Positions 35,214 to 45,438 of a stretch of DNA of 64,000 nucleotides are shown in pieces. Source of the stretch: Microvirga soli (GTDB lineage: Bacteria; Pseudomonadota; Alphaproteobacteria; Rhizobiales; Beijerinckiaceae). Each line of letters begins with the position of its first letter. Within the stretch, counting starts at the first letter, position 1. A program made the translations under genes and the position numbers. The stretch spans positions 124,001 through 188,000 of the forward strand of contig NZ_JAERQE010000001.1 in NCBI RefSeq assembly GCF_016734765.1, written 5' to 3'. The notes beneath the pieces were generated by a model, which did no database searches, was not told the origin of the DNA, and saw nothing but the letters and a program-made list of their open reading frames with translations.

Positions 35214-36401
35214 TTACGCGCTCTCCGCGATGCGGCGCGCCAGCCTCACGAGGCTCAGGTCCGACCCGGCAGGCCCCATCAGGGACAGCCCCAGCGGAGC
35301 GCCCAACCGGGAGGCGAGCGGGATCGACACCTGCGGCAGGCCGGTCAGCACCGACAGGCAGAGCAGGTTCAGAGCGTTGTTGCGGTAATCGTTCAGCGAT
35401 TCGTCGCTCTCGGTGAGGAGCGGGGCGATGTCGGGCATGGTCGGCAGGATCAGCACCGCATCCGTGCCGAGCAGAGCGTTGAACCGCTTGCGGAACGCGG
35501 CGCGAATCACCTGGGCTTCCGTGAACTGGCTATCGGTCACGGCTTTCGAGAATTCGAACCGGTCGGCTACGCCAGGGCCGAGGGGCGGATTGTAGCGCTC
35601 GATCATCGGTCCATCGACCGCCCAGGCCTCCCGGCTCTGGATGTAGCGCATGGCCCAGTAGAGCGCCGTGAAGCCCTCGGTCGCCACATCGGCCTCCTGC
35701 GCCTCGCCCAGCACCGCTTCGGTCTGGCGCAGGGCCGGCGCGAGCGCCTCCCGCACTGGCCCGTGGAGCAGTCCGAAGGCGTCCCGCGCCAGGAGCACCC
35801 GACGCTTCTGCGGCAGGGGCGTCGCATCTTCGCCCAGCAGCACCGCGCCGACCCGTTCGAAGGTGGCGCCATCCCGGGTGAAGTAGCCGCAGGTGTCGAA
35901 GGACGGAGCCAGATCGTGGCAGAGTTCGAGACTCACCCGGGCATGGGTCGGCCGGATGCCGAAGAGGCCGCAATGGTTGGCCGGCGCCCGCACGGAGCCG
36001 CCTGTATCGGTGCCCAGCGCAAAATCGCACAAGCCATTCGAGACGGCGGCCGCCGAGCCGGAGGACGATCCTCCAGGGATTCGGTCGGGCGCGCCGCCGT
36101 TCACCGGCGTGCCGAAATGGGCGTTCTTGCCGCTCATGGAGAAGGCGAGCTCGTCCGTGATGGTCTTGCCCACGAGCCGCGCACCGGCATCGAGAAGCTT
36201 CTGGACGGTCGGCGCCGTCCGGGTCCTGATGCCTGACATGGCGAGCATATGCGGCGATCCCGCACTCGTCGGATAGCCCGCTACATCGAACAGATCCTTG
36301 GCCGCGAAGGTCAGGCCGGACAGCGGCCCTGCTGGCGCATGGGGAACCGAAACGGCCGGATAGGGCATGAAGGCATGGGCGGGATCATGGTCAAGAAGCA
36401 T
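35214..36401 (-). CDS. Amidase signature family enzyme
   Basis: Amide hydrolase of 395 aa with the Ser-cisSer-Lys triad: Lys in LTFAAKDLFDV, cis-Ser in GGSSSGSAAAVSNG and the nucleophile in GTDTGGSVRAPA. Shorter than GatA (about 480), like many small-substrate amidases, and not part of a gatCAB set, so not tRNA-related. Cytosolic; substrate unknown. It is first on the minus strand before the SMP-30/galM pair, and divergent from the Liv-type importer, so it may act on an imported amide (inference). Confidence 0.9.
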   Translation of the reverse strand: MLLDHDPAHAFMPYPAVSVPHAPAGPLSGLTFAAKDLFDVAGYPTSAGSPHMLAMSGIRTRTAPTVQKLLDAGARLVGKTITDELAFSMSGKNAHFGTPVNGGAPDRIPGGSSSGSAAAVSNGLCDFALGTDTGGSVRAPANHCGLFGIRPTHARVSLELCHDLAPSFDTCGYFTRDGATFERVGAVLLGEDATPLPQKRRVLLARDAFGLLHGPVREALAPALRQTEAVLGEAQEADVATEGFTALYWAMRYIQSREAWAVDGPMIERYNPPLGPGVADRFEFSKAVTDSQFTEAQVIRAAFRKRFNALLGTDAVLILPTMPDIAPLLTESDESLNDYRNNALNLLCLSVLTGLPQVSIPLASRLGAPLGLSLMGPAGSDLSLVRLARRIAESA

Positions 36402-36560
36402 GGCTCTGCTGCGCTTGGAGGAACAGAAAGAACCGCGAATGTGTCATCCTCTCCCGGTGAGGGGCAAGGCAGGATTTCGCGAACCTTGGCAGTTTGTGTC
36501 TTTCTTCTCGGCCCAGTTGGCCCTAAATCCTCGCACGTTCTCGATTGAAGGGATGCCGTG

Positions 36561-37766
36561 ATGGCGACAACATCGACGATCCGCTGGCTGGCTTTTGGAG
36601 CGGCTCTTGCCCTCGGGGCTCCGGCGGCTCAGGCGCAGCAGGCCCCGATCAAGATCGGCGAACTGAATTCCTATGCGCAATGGGCGGCCTTCACCGTTCC
36701 CTACCGCAACGGCTGGCAGATGGCCTTGGACGAGATCAACGCTAAGGGCGGCGTGCTCGGCCGCAAGATCGAGATCGTCTCGCGCGACGACGGCGCCACC
36801 ACGGGCAGCGCCACCCGCGTGGCCGACGAACTCGTAAGCCGCGAGGGCGTTTCGCTGCTCTTCGGTTCGTTCCTGTCCAATGTCGGCGTCGCCATGGCCG
36901 ACTACGCCAACCAGAAGAAGATCGTCTATATCGCGGCCGAGCCGCTCACCGATGCCGTGACGATGGCTCAAGGCAACCGCTATACCTTCCGCATCCGGCC
37001 CAACAACTTCATGCAGGTCGGCATGCTGGTGGATCAGGCCAAGGCCTCCGGGGCCAAGCGCTGGGCCATCGTGGCGCCGAACTACGAGTACGGCCAGTCG
37101 GCCGCCGCCGTGTTCAAGCGCCTGATCCAGGAGCGTGTGCCCGGCGCCCAGATCGTCGCCGAGCAGTACCCGGCCCTCGGCAAGATCGAGGCGGGCGCCA
37201 CCGCGTCCGCGATCGAGCAGGCAAAGCCCGACGGCATCTTCAACGTACTCTTCGGCCCCGACCTCACCCAGTTCGTGCGCGAGGGCAACACCCGCGGGCT
37301 CTTCGAGGACACGACCGTTCTGTCCCTCCTGACCGGCGAGCCCGAATGGCTCCTGCCGCTGAAGGACGAGGTGCCCGAGGGCTGGACCGTGACCGGCTAT
37401 CCCTGGGACGAGATCAAGGAGCCCAAGCACAAGGCATTCATCGACGCCTATCGCGCCAAGTACAACGACACGCCGCGCCTCGGCTCGCTTCTGGGCTACA
37501 TGGTCATGACCATGATTGGCGATTCCATCGAGCGCGCCGGCTCCACGGAGACGGATGCCATCATCAAGGCGCTCGAGGACGCAAAGTTCGACACCGTGAT
37601 CGGCCCCGTCACCATGCGCGGCATCGACAACCAGGCCACCATGGGCGCCTGGGTCGGCAAGCTCGTGCTGAAAGGTGCAGCTGGGGGCATGACCGACTGG
37701 ACCTACCAGGACGGCGCCTCGTTCATGCCGACGGAGGCCGAGGTGAAGGCGGTTCGGAAGGACTAG
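36561..37766 (+). CDS. Branched-chain amino acid/amide-type ABC substrate-binding protein
   Basis: Periplasmic type-I-fold binding protein of 401 aa, with a signal peptide ending near AQAQQAP. Family traits: IKIGELNSYAQWAAFTVPYRNG, EINAKGGVLGRKIEIVSRDDG and a Leu/Ile/Val-receptor ligand-binding fold. ATG 36561 is used, with AAGGGA seven bases before it; a GTG lies one codon earlier. It is the first of four genes (SBP, fused permease, two ATPases). The ligand may be an amide, urea-like compound or amino acid; the divergent amidase gene hints at an amide (inference). Confidence 0.93.
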   Translation: MATTSTIRWLAFGAALALGAPAAQAQQAPIKIGELNSYAQWAAFTVPYRNGWQMALDEINAKGGVLGRKIEIVSRDDGATTGSATRVADELVSREGVSLLFGSFLSNVGVAMADYANQKKIVYIAAEPLTDAVTMAQGNRYTFRIRPNNFMQVGMLVDQAKASGAKRWAIVAPNYEYGQSAAAVFKRLIQERVPGAQIVAEQYPALGKIEAGATASAIEQAKPDGIFNVLFGPDLTQFVREGNTRGLFEDTTVLSLLTGEPEWLLPLKDEVPEGWTVTGYPWDEIKEPKHKAFIDAYRAKYNDTPRLGSLLGYMVMTMIGDSIERAGSTETDAIIKALEDAKFDTVIGPVTMRGIDNQATMGAWVGKLVLKGAAGGMTDWTYQDGASFMPTEAEVKAVRKD

Positions 37767-37770
37767 CACA

Positions 37771-39627
37771 TTGCCGGCGCTGGACCCCGCCTTCCTGGCT
37801 GTTCAGGCCCTCAGCGGCCTGTCCAGCGCCTCCTCGCTCTTCATCACCGCCTGCGGTCTGACGATCGTCTTCGGCGTCACACGGATCGTGAACTTCGCGC
37901 ACGGTTCGCTCTACATGATCGGTGCCTATACGGCCGCGACCCTGGTGCCGCGGCTGCTCGAACTCTCCTTCGGGCCCGTCACCTTCTGGGCCGGCATTCT
38001 CATCTCGGCCATCATCGTCGGTCTCATCGGCGTGATCATCGAGGTCCTTCTCCTGCGCCGCATCTACGGCGCGCCGGAGCTCTTCCAGCTGCTGGCCACC
38101 TTCGGCGTGGTGCTGGTGGTGCAGGATCTCGTGGTGCAGGTCTTCGGCCCGCAGGACATTCTCGGGCCGCGCGCTCCCGGTTTGCGCGCGCCGGTGGAAA
38201 TCCTCGGACGGCGCTTCCCATCCTACGAACTTGTCTTGATCGCCGCCGGCCCCATCGTGCTGGGGCTCGTATGGCTTTTGTTGCGCAAGACCCGCTTCGG
38301 CGTGCTGGTGCGGGCCGCCACGCAGGATCGCGACATGGTGGCATCGCTCGGTGTCAATCAGGCGCTGCTGTTCACAGGTACGCTGTTTCTCGGCGCCTTC
38401 CTTGCGGGCCTCGGCGGCGCGCTCCAGATCCCGCGCGTCTCGGCGAATACGGGCATGGATCTGTCCATCATCGCCGAGGCGTTCGTCGTCACGGTGGTCG
38501 GCGGCATGGGCAGTGTGCCGGGTGCTTTTCTCGCGGCGCTCATCATCGGGCAGTTGCAGGCCTTCGGCATCCTGATCTTCCCGAAGAGCACCCTCGTCGT
38601 CGTCTTCCTGCTCATGGCAGTCGTGCTGGCGATACGGCCGTATGGCTTCTTCGGACGGGCCGAGATCGGCGGCGGAACGCATGCGGTGGGCATCGCCAGT
38701 CGCTCTCCCCTGCCCGGTCGTGGTCTCATCCTGCTGATCGTGATCGCTGTTCTTGCCGCCTTCCCGCTGGTGGCAGATGCATATCTCCTAAAGGTCGCCA
38801 CCGAGATCCTGATCTTCGCGCTCTTCGCCTTCAGCCTGCAGTTGCTCATCGGCGTCGGTGGCATCGTGAGTTTCGGGCATGCGGCCTTCTTCGGTCTCGG
38901 CGCCTATGGGGCGGCGCTTGCCGTTAAATGGTACGGGGTCTCGATGGAGGCGGCGCTGCCGCTCGGCCTTGCACTCGCGGCCCTCGGCGCGGGCTTGGCC
39001 GGCGCGTTCGTGGTGCGCCTGTCGGGCATCTATCTCGCCATGATGACGTTGGCCGCAGCCCAGATCCTCTATGCGGTCGCGTTCCAATGGGTCGAGGTGA
39101 CCGGCGGAGATAACGGCATCGTCGGCGTTTGGCCATCATCCTGGGCCAGTGGGCCAATCCCCTATTACCTGCTGACCGCAGCGCTGACCCTCATCACGGT
39201 TCTGCTCCTGAAGCGCATCATCGATGCGCCGTTCGGCTATGCCTTGCGCGCTGCCCGCGACTCGGAAGCCCGCGCCGAGGCCATCGGGCTGAAGGTTCGT
39301 CAGCATCGCTGGCTGGCCTTCATGATCGCCGGCGCCGCGGCAGGCCTTGCGGGTGGCATCTATGCGTTTTCCCGCGGCTCGGTGGATCCGAGCCTGCTCG
39401 GCATCTCCACCTCCGTAGACGCGCTCACCATGCTGTTGCTCGGCGGCATCCAGACCGTGGTGGGGCCGCTTGTGGGCGCCGCCGCCCTGCATGGCTTACG
39501 CGATTGGATCATGCCGCTCACGTCGCTCTGGCGCCTGCTCCTGGGCCTGAGCATCATCGCCATGGTGCTCATCTTCCCGCGCGGCCTCGTCGGCACCGTC
39601 CGTGACTGGTGGGGGGCGCGGGCATGA
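37771..39627 (+). CDS. Fused LivH-LivM type ABC permease
   Basis: 618-aa membrane protein joining two permeases normally made from separate genes. The N-terminal half (about 1-290) is LivH-like: LTIVFGVTRIVNFAHGSLYM, GLGGALQIPRVS, TVVGGMGSVPGAFLAALIIG. The C-terminal half (about 315-618) is LivM-like: GVGGIVSFGHAAFFGLGAYG, LRAARDSEARAEAIGL, GGIYAFSRGSVDPSLLG. The start is TTG 37771, 4 nt after the SBP stop, with GGAAGGA upstream. The stop overlaps the livG-like start (ATGA). Confidence 0.92.
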   Translation: MPALDPAFLAVQALSGLSSASSLFITACGLTIVFGVTRIVNFAHGSLYMIGAYTAATLVPRLLELSFGPVTFWAGILISAIIVGLIGVIIEVLLLRRIYGAPELFQLLATFGVVLVVQDLVVQVFGPQDILGPRAPGLRAPVEILGRRFPSYELVLIAAGPIVLGLVWLLLRKTRFGVLVRAATQDRDMVASLGVNQALLFTGTLFLGAFLAGLGGALQIPRVSANTGMDLSIIAEAFVVTVVGGMGSVPGAFLAALIIGQLQAFGILIFPKSTLVVVFLLMAVVLAIRPYGFFGRAEIGGGTHAVGIASRSPLPGRGLILLIVIAVLAAFPLVADAYLLKVATEILIFALFAFSLQLLIGVGGIVSFGHAAFFGLGAYGAALAVKWYGVSMEAALPLGLALAALGAGLAGAFVVRLSGIYLAMMTLAAAQILYAVAFQWVEVTGGDNGIVGVWPSSWASGPIPYYLLTAALTLITVLLLKRIIDAPFGYALRAARDSEARAEAIGLKVRQHRWLAFMIAGAAAGLAGGIYAFSRGSVDPSLLGISTSVDALTMLLLGGIQTVVGPLVGAAALHGLRDWIMPLTSLWRLLLGLSIIAMVLIFPRGLVGTVRDWWGARA

Positions 39628-40400
39628 CGCTTCTTGCCGTGAACGGCCTGCACAAATCCTTCGGCGGCGTGGTGGCGGCCCGCGACGTGACCTTCACGGT
39701 GGCGCGCGGCGAAATGCTGGCGATTATTGGACCCAATGGCGCCGGAAAATCCACGGTGTTCAACATGGTCGGTGGCCAGCTGCGCCCGGATCGCGGCCAA
39801 GTGCTGCTCGACGGGCAGGACATCACCCACGCCTCGCCGCAAAAACGCTTCCGCCGTGGCGTTGGACGCACCTTTCAGGTGGCGCAGACCTTCCTGTCCA
39901 TGTCTGCTGCCGAGAACGTCCAGATGGCGCTGATCAGCTGCAACCGGCAGAGCAACGGCCTCTGGCGCCCGGCAAGTGAACGCCACCGCGACAAGGCCGT
40001 CGAGCTGCTCTCGCGCGTCGGCATGGCGGAGGCGGCGGATACCCCTTGTTCGGCTCTCGCCTATGGCGACGTGAAGCGGGTGGAGCTCGCCATCGCGCTG
40101 GCCGGCCAGCCCAAGCTGCTCCTCATGGACGAGCCCACGGCCGGCATGGCGCCACGTGAGCGGGCAGCGCTGATGGACCTCACGGCCTCCATTGCCGAAG
40201 CCCAGGGCATCGGCGTTCTCTTCACCGAGCACGACATGGACGTGGTCTTCGGCCACGCGGCCCGGGTGCTGGTGCTCCTGCGCGGCCAAATCATCGCCGC
40301 AGGCACGCCTGACCAGGTCCGGCAGGACGAGCAGGTGAAGCGCGCCTATCTTGGCGACGCGCGCGCCCTGGAGCCCCTGAGAGGAGTGAGCCCCGCATGA
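39624..40400 (+). CDS. LivG-type ABC transporter ATPase
   Basis: First ATPase of the Liv-type importer, 258 aa. Walker A GPNGAGKS, the LivG-specific RTFQVAQTFLSMSA, signature-region ALAYGDVKRVELAIALA, Walker B LLLMDEPTAGMAPRE and His in FTEHDMDVVFG. ATG 39624 overlaps the permease stop (ATGA), favouring it over the ATG five codons earlier. Coupled to the LivF-type gene by ATGA. Confidence 0.94.
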   Translation: MTLLAVNGLHKSFGGVVAARDVTFTVARGEMLAIIGPNGAGKSTVFNMVGGQLRPDRGQVLLDGQDITHASPQKRFRRGVGRTFQVAQTFLSMSAAENVQMALISCNRQSNGLWRPASERHRDKAVELLSRVGMAEAADTPCSALAYGDVKRVELAIALAGQPKLLLMDEPTAGMAPRERAALMDLTASIAEAQGIGVLFTEHDMDVVFGHAARVLVLLRGQIIAAGTPDQVRQDEQVKRAYLGDARALEPLRGVSPA

Positions 40401-41110
40401 CCGCGCCGCTCCTCGAGGTTTGGAACCTCTGCGCTTTCTACGGCCGCGCCCAGGTGCTGTTCGACCTGACCTTCCGGCTTCAGGCCGGAGAGGTCATGGC
40501 CTTAGTCGGCCGCAACGGGGCAGGCAAGACCACTACTCTGAAAGCGATCATGGGGCTGGTCGCGGCCTCGGCCAGGCAGGCTACCTTCAAAGGGCAATCG
40601 CTGGCTCGGCTGCCCACCTACAAGATCGCCCGGCTGGGCCTCGGCTACGTGCCCGAGGACCGGCGCATCTTCACGGATCTTACCGTCGAGGAAAACCTGG
40701 AAACGGGGCGCCGGCCGGCCCCCGCCGGTCGCTCGCCCTGGACCCCGGAGCGCCTGTTCCGGCTCTTTCCCAACTTGGCCGAGATGCGCACTCGGCGGGG
40801 CAACCAAATGTCCGGCGGCGAGCAGCAGATGCTGGCCATCGCCCGCACCCTCATGGGCAACCCGGATGCGATCCTGCTCGACGAGCCCTCCGAGGGCATC
40901 GCCCCGGTGATCGTCCAGATGATGGCCGAGGCGATCCGGGCCATGAAGGCGGAGGGGGTGGCCGTGCTGCTCTCCGAGCAGAACTGGGCTTTTGCAGCCG
41001 GCATCAGCGACCGGGCCTGCGTGATCGAGCGCGGCGAGATCCGCTTCCAGGGCTCCATGGCCGAGCTCATGGCGAACGAGGCCCTGCAGGCGGAGACGCT
41101 GGGGGTCTAA
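40397..41110 (+). CDS. LivF-type ABC transporter ATPase
   Basis: Second ATPase, 237 aa. Walker A GRNGAGKTT, GYVPEDRRIFTDLTVEENL typical for LivF, signature MSGGEQQMLAIARTL, Walker B ILLDEPSEGIAP and the LSEQNWAFA switch region where LivF proteins carry Gln instead of His. Coupled to the LivG-type gene. It ends the importer operon; the ferredoxin gene follows after 119 nt. Confidence 0.94.
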   Translation: MTAPLLEVWNLCAFYGRAQVLFDLTFRLQAGEVMALVGRNGAGKTTTLKAIMGLVAASARQATFKGQSLARLPTYKIARLGLGYVPEDRRIFTDLTVEENLETGRRPAPAGRSPWTPERLFRLFPNLAEMRTRRGNQMSGGEQQMLAIARTLMGNPDAILLDEPSEGIAPVIVQMMAEAIRAMKAEGVAVLLSEQNWAFAAGISDRACVIERGEIRFQGSMAELMANEALQAETLGV

Positions 41111-41229
41111 GCGGGAAACAAACGAGGCCCTTAAACCATTGACGGGGCGGACCGAAAGTCCGATATCCAGCCCATCGGCGCACCCTCCTGCGCCCCATCC
41201 CAGAATCCACACGAAGGAATTCCCGCTTC

Positions 41230-41544
41230 ATGGGCGTCATCCATGTGACCGACCGGGCCGGCCAGCGCCACACCCTCGACGCCATCGAGGGCTGGCGGGT
41301 CATGGAGATCATCAGGGATTGGGGCCTGCCCATCGAGGGCCTGTGCGGCGGAGCCTGCGAATGCGCCACCTGCCATGTCTTCGTGGCCGAGGAGTGGATG
41401 GACAAGCTCTTTCCTCCCACGGACGAGGAGGAGGACCAGCTCGACACGGTGGTGACGAAGCCGAGTTCCCGCCTGTCCTGCCAGATCCTGTGGACCCCCG
41501 AACTCGACGGCCTGGAAGTCACCCTGGCCCCTACGGGCGACTGA
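41230..41544 (+). CDS. 2Fe-2S ferredoxin (adrenodoxin/ISC type)
   Basis: Small electron carrier, 104 aa. Four cysteines bind the cluster: CGGACECATC (spacing Cys-x5-Cys-x2-Cys) and a later Cys in SRLSCQI. Acidic region DEEEDQL is typical for adrenodoxin-like proteins that dock with a reductase. A weak promoter may lie at 41139-41167 (TTGACG, 17 nt, GATATC). The next gene is a ferredoxin reductase, so the two may form an electron-transfer pair. Downstream oxidase or Fe-S partner not in the window. Confidence 0.9.
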   Translation: MGVIHVTDRAGQRHTLDAIEGWRVMEIIRDWGLPIEGLCGGACECATCHVFVAEEWMDKLFPPTDEEEDQLDTVVTKPSSRLSCQILWTPELDGLEVTLAPTGD

Positions 41545-41551
41545 CCGCCAA

Positions 41552-41595
41552 GCATTTTCAGGCGAAGCGGATCCCGGTTCGCCGCCCGAAAATGC
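41552..41595. repeat. Imperfect palindrome with GCATTTTC/GAAAATGC ends
   Basis: GCATTTTC (41552-41559) pairs with GAAAATGC (41588-41595), and inside them GGCGAA (41561-41566) pairs with TTCGCC (41578-41583). No gene overlaps. This looks like a dispersed intergenic palindromic element. Confidence 0.6.
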
Positions 41596-41610
41596 GTCAA
41601 TAAGAGACCT

Positions 41611-42757
<1,147 letters not shown>

Positions 42758-42769
42758 CGATGCTTCCGC

Positions 42770-42804
42770 AACCGGCTTGCTTCCCCTTGCGAAGCAGGCC
42801 GGTT
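42770..42804. terminator. 14-bp hairpin after the ferredoxin reductase gene
   Basis: AACCGGCTTGCTTC (42770-42783), 7-nt loop, GAAGCAGGCCGGTT (42791-42804), with one G-T pair. It sits 12 nt after the reductase stop and 18 nt before the next start. The T-run is poor, so termination may be partial. Confidence 0.5.
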
Positions 42805-42822
42805 CCTGAAACTCTCGGGCCT

Positions 42823-44061
42823 ATGACAAACGCCACCGATCTCACCCTCGGCCGCCGTGTGATGGCGATGATCGAGGAACTCGCCCAGCACACGGACGAA
42901 CCCGGCCGTATCACGCGACTTTATCTGTCCCCCGCTCATCGCAAGGCCGCCGAAGCGACGCTCGGCCTGATGCAGGCTGCCGGGCTCGATGCCCATATCG
43001 ATGCGCTCGGCTCAGTTGTCGGTCGCGTCGAAGGAACTGACCCCGACGCTCCCGCCCTTCTGATCGGCTCCCACATCGATTCCGTCGTCGATGCCGGGCG
43101 CTATGACGGCAATCTCGGCGTGGTGCTCGGCATCGCTGCGGTCGAGGCTCTGCGCCGGCAGGGGATCACGCCTTCCTGCCCCATCGAGGTGGTAGCCTTC
43201 GGCGACGAGGAGAACGTTCGCTTCCCGACCAACCTCTCCACCTCGTCTGCGCTCGCCGGCCGCTTCAACCCGGCATGGCTCGACGGCCGGGACCAGGACG
43301 GCATTGCTTTGCGCGACGCGCTGATTGCTTTCGGAGGAGATCCGAACGGTGCTGCGGCGCTCGCTCGCGACCCGGCGCGTTACCGCGGGTATCTCGAGGT
43401 GCATATCGAGCAGGGCCCTCAGCTCGAGGCAAAAGATCTTTCTGTCGGAATCGTGTCCGCCATCAACGGAATCACCCGGGCCCGCGCTTACGTGATCGGC
43501 GAGGCAGGACACGCGGGCACCGTGCCGATGACCATGCGCCGCGACGCGCTGGCGGCTGTGGCCGAGATGATCGGGATCGTGGAACGTGCCGGCTCCACGC
43601 GCATCGATACGGTAGCGACGGTGGGCGTCGCCCAGGTGCAGCCCGGCGCAATCAACGTCATTCCCGCGCGGGTCGACTTCACCCTCGATGCGAGAGCGCC
43701 GGACGATGCGGTGCGCGAGGCCATGGTGCAGGACATCCTGGCCGAGTGTCAGGCGGCGGCGCAAAGGCGCGATGTCGAACTCGTCATCGAACCGTTCATG
43801 GACTCGCCCGCCACGCCCATGGACACGGGCCTGATCGAGCTTTTGGAGGCCGCCGTGCGGGGCTTGAACATCGAGCCGCTCCATCTCGCCTCCGGGGCAG
43901 GCCACGATGCGGTCGCCATGGCCAATCTCTGCCCCTCGGCCATGCTCTTCGTACGCTGCAAGGGCGGCATCAGCCACAACCCGGCGGAGTCGATCACGGT
44001 CGAGGATGCGGATGCGGCTGCGCGCGTTCTGCTCGCGGCGGTGAAGCAGGTCGCCGCGTGA
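42823..44061 (+). CDS. M20 family amidohydrolase (N-carbamoyl-L-amino acid hydrolase / allantoate amidohydrolase type)
   Basis: Dinuclear metal enzyme of 412 aa that hydrolyses carbamoyl or ureido groups. Metal ligands: His in GSHIDSVVDAGRYDG with its Asp, Glu in FGDEENVRFP, His in EVHIEQGP and His in GISHNPAE. The EVHIEQGP block is characteristic for the HyuC/AllC group. ATG 42823 is used; an upstream ATG at 42760 would run through the hairpin. The substrate (allantoate, ureidoglycolate, carbamoyl amino acid) cannot be decided. A GNAT gene follows after 10 nt. Confidence 0.9.
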   Translation: MTNATDLTLGRRVMAMIEELAQHTDEPGRITRLYLSPAHRKAAEATLGLMQAAGLDAHIDALGSVVGRVEGTDPDAPALLIGSHIDSVVDAGRYDGNLGVVLGIAAVEALRRQGITPSCPIEVVAFGDEENVRFPTNLSTSSALAGRFNPAWLDGRDQDGIALRDALIAFGGDPNGAAALARDPARYRGYLEVHIEQGPQLEAKDLSVGIVSAINGITRARAYVIGEAGHAGTVPMTMRRDALAAVAEMIGIVERAGSTRIDTVATVGVAQVQPGAINVIPARVDFTLDARAPDDAVREAMVQDILAECQAAAQRRDVELVIEPFMDSPATPMDTGLIELLEAAVRGLNIEPLHLASGAGHDAVAMANLCPSAMLFVRCKGGISHNPAESITVEDADAAARVLLAAVKQVAA

Positions 44062-44071
44062 GATCCATGCG

Positions 44072-44512
44072 ATGACGCAGACGCCCACAATCGCGTTCGT
44101 CGATGACGACTCCGCGCTTCAGAAAGTTGCTGTCGAAGGCATCCGTGGATTCAATGCGGCCCTGTTCCCGGACCATCCGCAAGGCCAGGATCTTGCCATC
44201 GCCATCCACGATCCCGAGACCCATGAGCCGGTCGGAGGCCTCTGCGGCCGCACGGCTGGCGGGTGGCTCGCGATCAACTTGCTCTTCGTGCCCGACGCAT
44301 TGCGCGGCATGGGCCTCGCCACACGGCTCATCGCCATGGCGGAAGACGAGGCGAAGCGGCGCGGCTGTCACGCGGCCTGGCTCGACACGCTCAACCCGCA
44401 AGCGCTCCCGCTCTACCAGCGTCTGGGCTATCAGATCTTTGGTGAGCTCAAGGATTATCCTGCAGGCAACAACCGCTTCTTCCTGCAGAAGAAGCTATCG
44501 ACCATCGCCTGA
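44072..44512 (+). CDS. GNAT family acetyltransferase
   Basis: 146-aa protein with the acetyl-CoA binding motif LLFVPDALRGMGLATRLI, followed by AEDEAKRRGC and a C-terminal LYQRLGYQIFGEL. Substrate unknown. Probably cotranscribed with the M20 hydrolase 10 nt upstream. Its stop is 3 nt from the end of the next, convergent GNAT gene. A weak ribosome binding site makes the start slightly uncertain. Confidence 0.88.
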   Translation: MTQTPTIAFVDDDSALQKVAVEGIRGFNAALFPDHPQGQDLAIAIHDPETHEPVGGLCGRTAGGWLAINLLFVPDALRGMGLATRLIAMAEDEAKRRGCHAAWLDTLNPQALPLYQRLGYQIFGELKDYPAGNNRFFLQKKLSTIA

Positions 44513-44515
44513 GCA

Positions 44516-45058
44516 TCATCCTTTCCACTCGTCAGCCAGCACCGCCCAGCGCTCGTGATCGCGCCACTCGCCGTTGATCTTGAGATAGCGCGGCGAGAAG
44601 CCCTCCTGGCGGAAGCCCAGGCTCTGCACGAGAGCGCGGGAGGGCTTGTTGGCGGGCTGGATGTTTGCCTCCACCCGATGCAGTCCGAGGCTGTGGAAGG
44701 CATGCGTGACCACGAGGCCCACGGCCTCCCTCATCAGCCCGCGCCCGTTCATGCCGGCCATGCCGTAATAGCCCATATAGGCGCTCTGGAAATAGCCACG
44801 CACGATCTCGCTGAGGTTCACCACGCCGACGATCCGGCCGCTCTCCCACTCGCGGGCAATGAAGCCGATGGAGCGCTCTCCGTCGCAGCGGGCGAGATAG
44901 CCGAGAAAGCTCGGATGATCGCGGCAGGGCGACACCCAGGGCTCGTGCAGCACGATGCTGGCGAGATTGGCCGTCACCAGCTCGGCGCCATCCGAGATCT
45001 CGACGGGGCGAATCGTAACGCGTGACAACATGAGGTTCATTCCGGCTTCAGGAACCAT
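44516..45058 (-). CDS. GNAT family acetyltransferase (RimJ/RimL-like)
   Basis: 180-aa acetyltransferase of the RimJ/RimL type, which act on protein N-termini or small molecules. Seen: YMGYYGMAGMNGRGLMREAV (acetyl-CoA loop), LGLHRVEANIQPANKPSRAL and SLGFRQEGFSPRYLKINGEW, the standard order for this group. Alternative starts at 45040 and 45031 cannot be excluded; the shorter ones begin with the usual MxxRVTIRP pattern. Target unknown. Confidence 0.9.
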   Translation of the reverse strand: MVPEAGMNLMLSRVTIRPVEISDGAELVTANLASIVLHEPWVSPCRDHPSFLGYLARCDGERSIGFIAREWESGRIVGVVNLSEIVRGYFQSAYMGYYGMAGMNGRGLMREAVGLVVTHAFHSLGLHRVEANIQPANKPSRALVQSLGFRQEGFSPRYLKINGEWRDHERWAVLADEWKG

Positions 45059-45111
45059 GGCATAGACCTGCCGTTGTCGTCAGCCCCTCCTCGAACCATA
45101 AGGAATGGACC

Positions 45112-45417
45112 ATGCGCGCCATCATTCTCCCCGCTTTCGCCCTCGCTCTCGGTGCAGGCTTCCTCGCCGCTCCGCAGGAAGCTCATGCGCGTTTCAGCCC
45201 CGAGCAGATCCAAGCGCCGTCGCTTGTGGACAATGTCGCCTGCGTGACCCGCCGTTTTCGCACCGTGCAGCCCAACGGCCGCGTGGTTTATCGCACCGTA
45301 CGCCGCTGCGGCGTTCCTGCCTGGCAGGGCCGGGTGGACCGTTGCCGCACGGTGCGCGAGCGCGTCGTTACGCCGAGCGGACGCGTGATCTACCGCACCA
45401 TTCGCCGCTGCCGCTGA
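45112..45417 (+). CDS. Small secreted Arg/Cys-rich protein with an internal duplication
   Basis: 101 aa, signal peptide ending at AHA (about residue 26), AAGGA before the ATG. The mature part holds two copies of a motif of about 20 residues: TVQPNGRVVYRTVRRC and VVTPSGRVIYRTIRRC, each preceded by a Cys and an Arg-rich stretch. Four cysteines could make two disulfides. Very basic (many Arg), so it may bind envelope polymers or nucleic acid (inference). I do not recognise the family. A strong terminator follows. Confidence 0.8.
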   Translation: MRAIILPAFALALGAGFLAAPQEAHARFSPEQIQAPSLVDNVACVTRRFRTVQPNGRVVYRTVRRCGVPAWQGRVDRCRTVRERVVTPSGRVIYRTIRRCR

Positions 45418-45438
45418 TCGGCATTGCCTCCAACAATC

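Noticed and set aside
34488..36236. 582-aa frame on the plus strand
   Set aside because: Antisense to the lactonase and amidase genes, whose catalytic motifs are intact.
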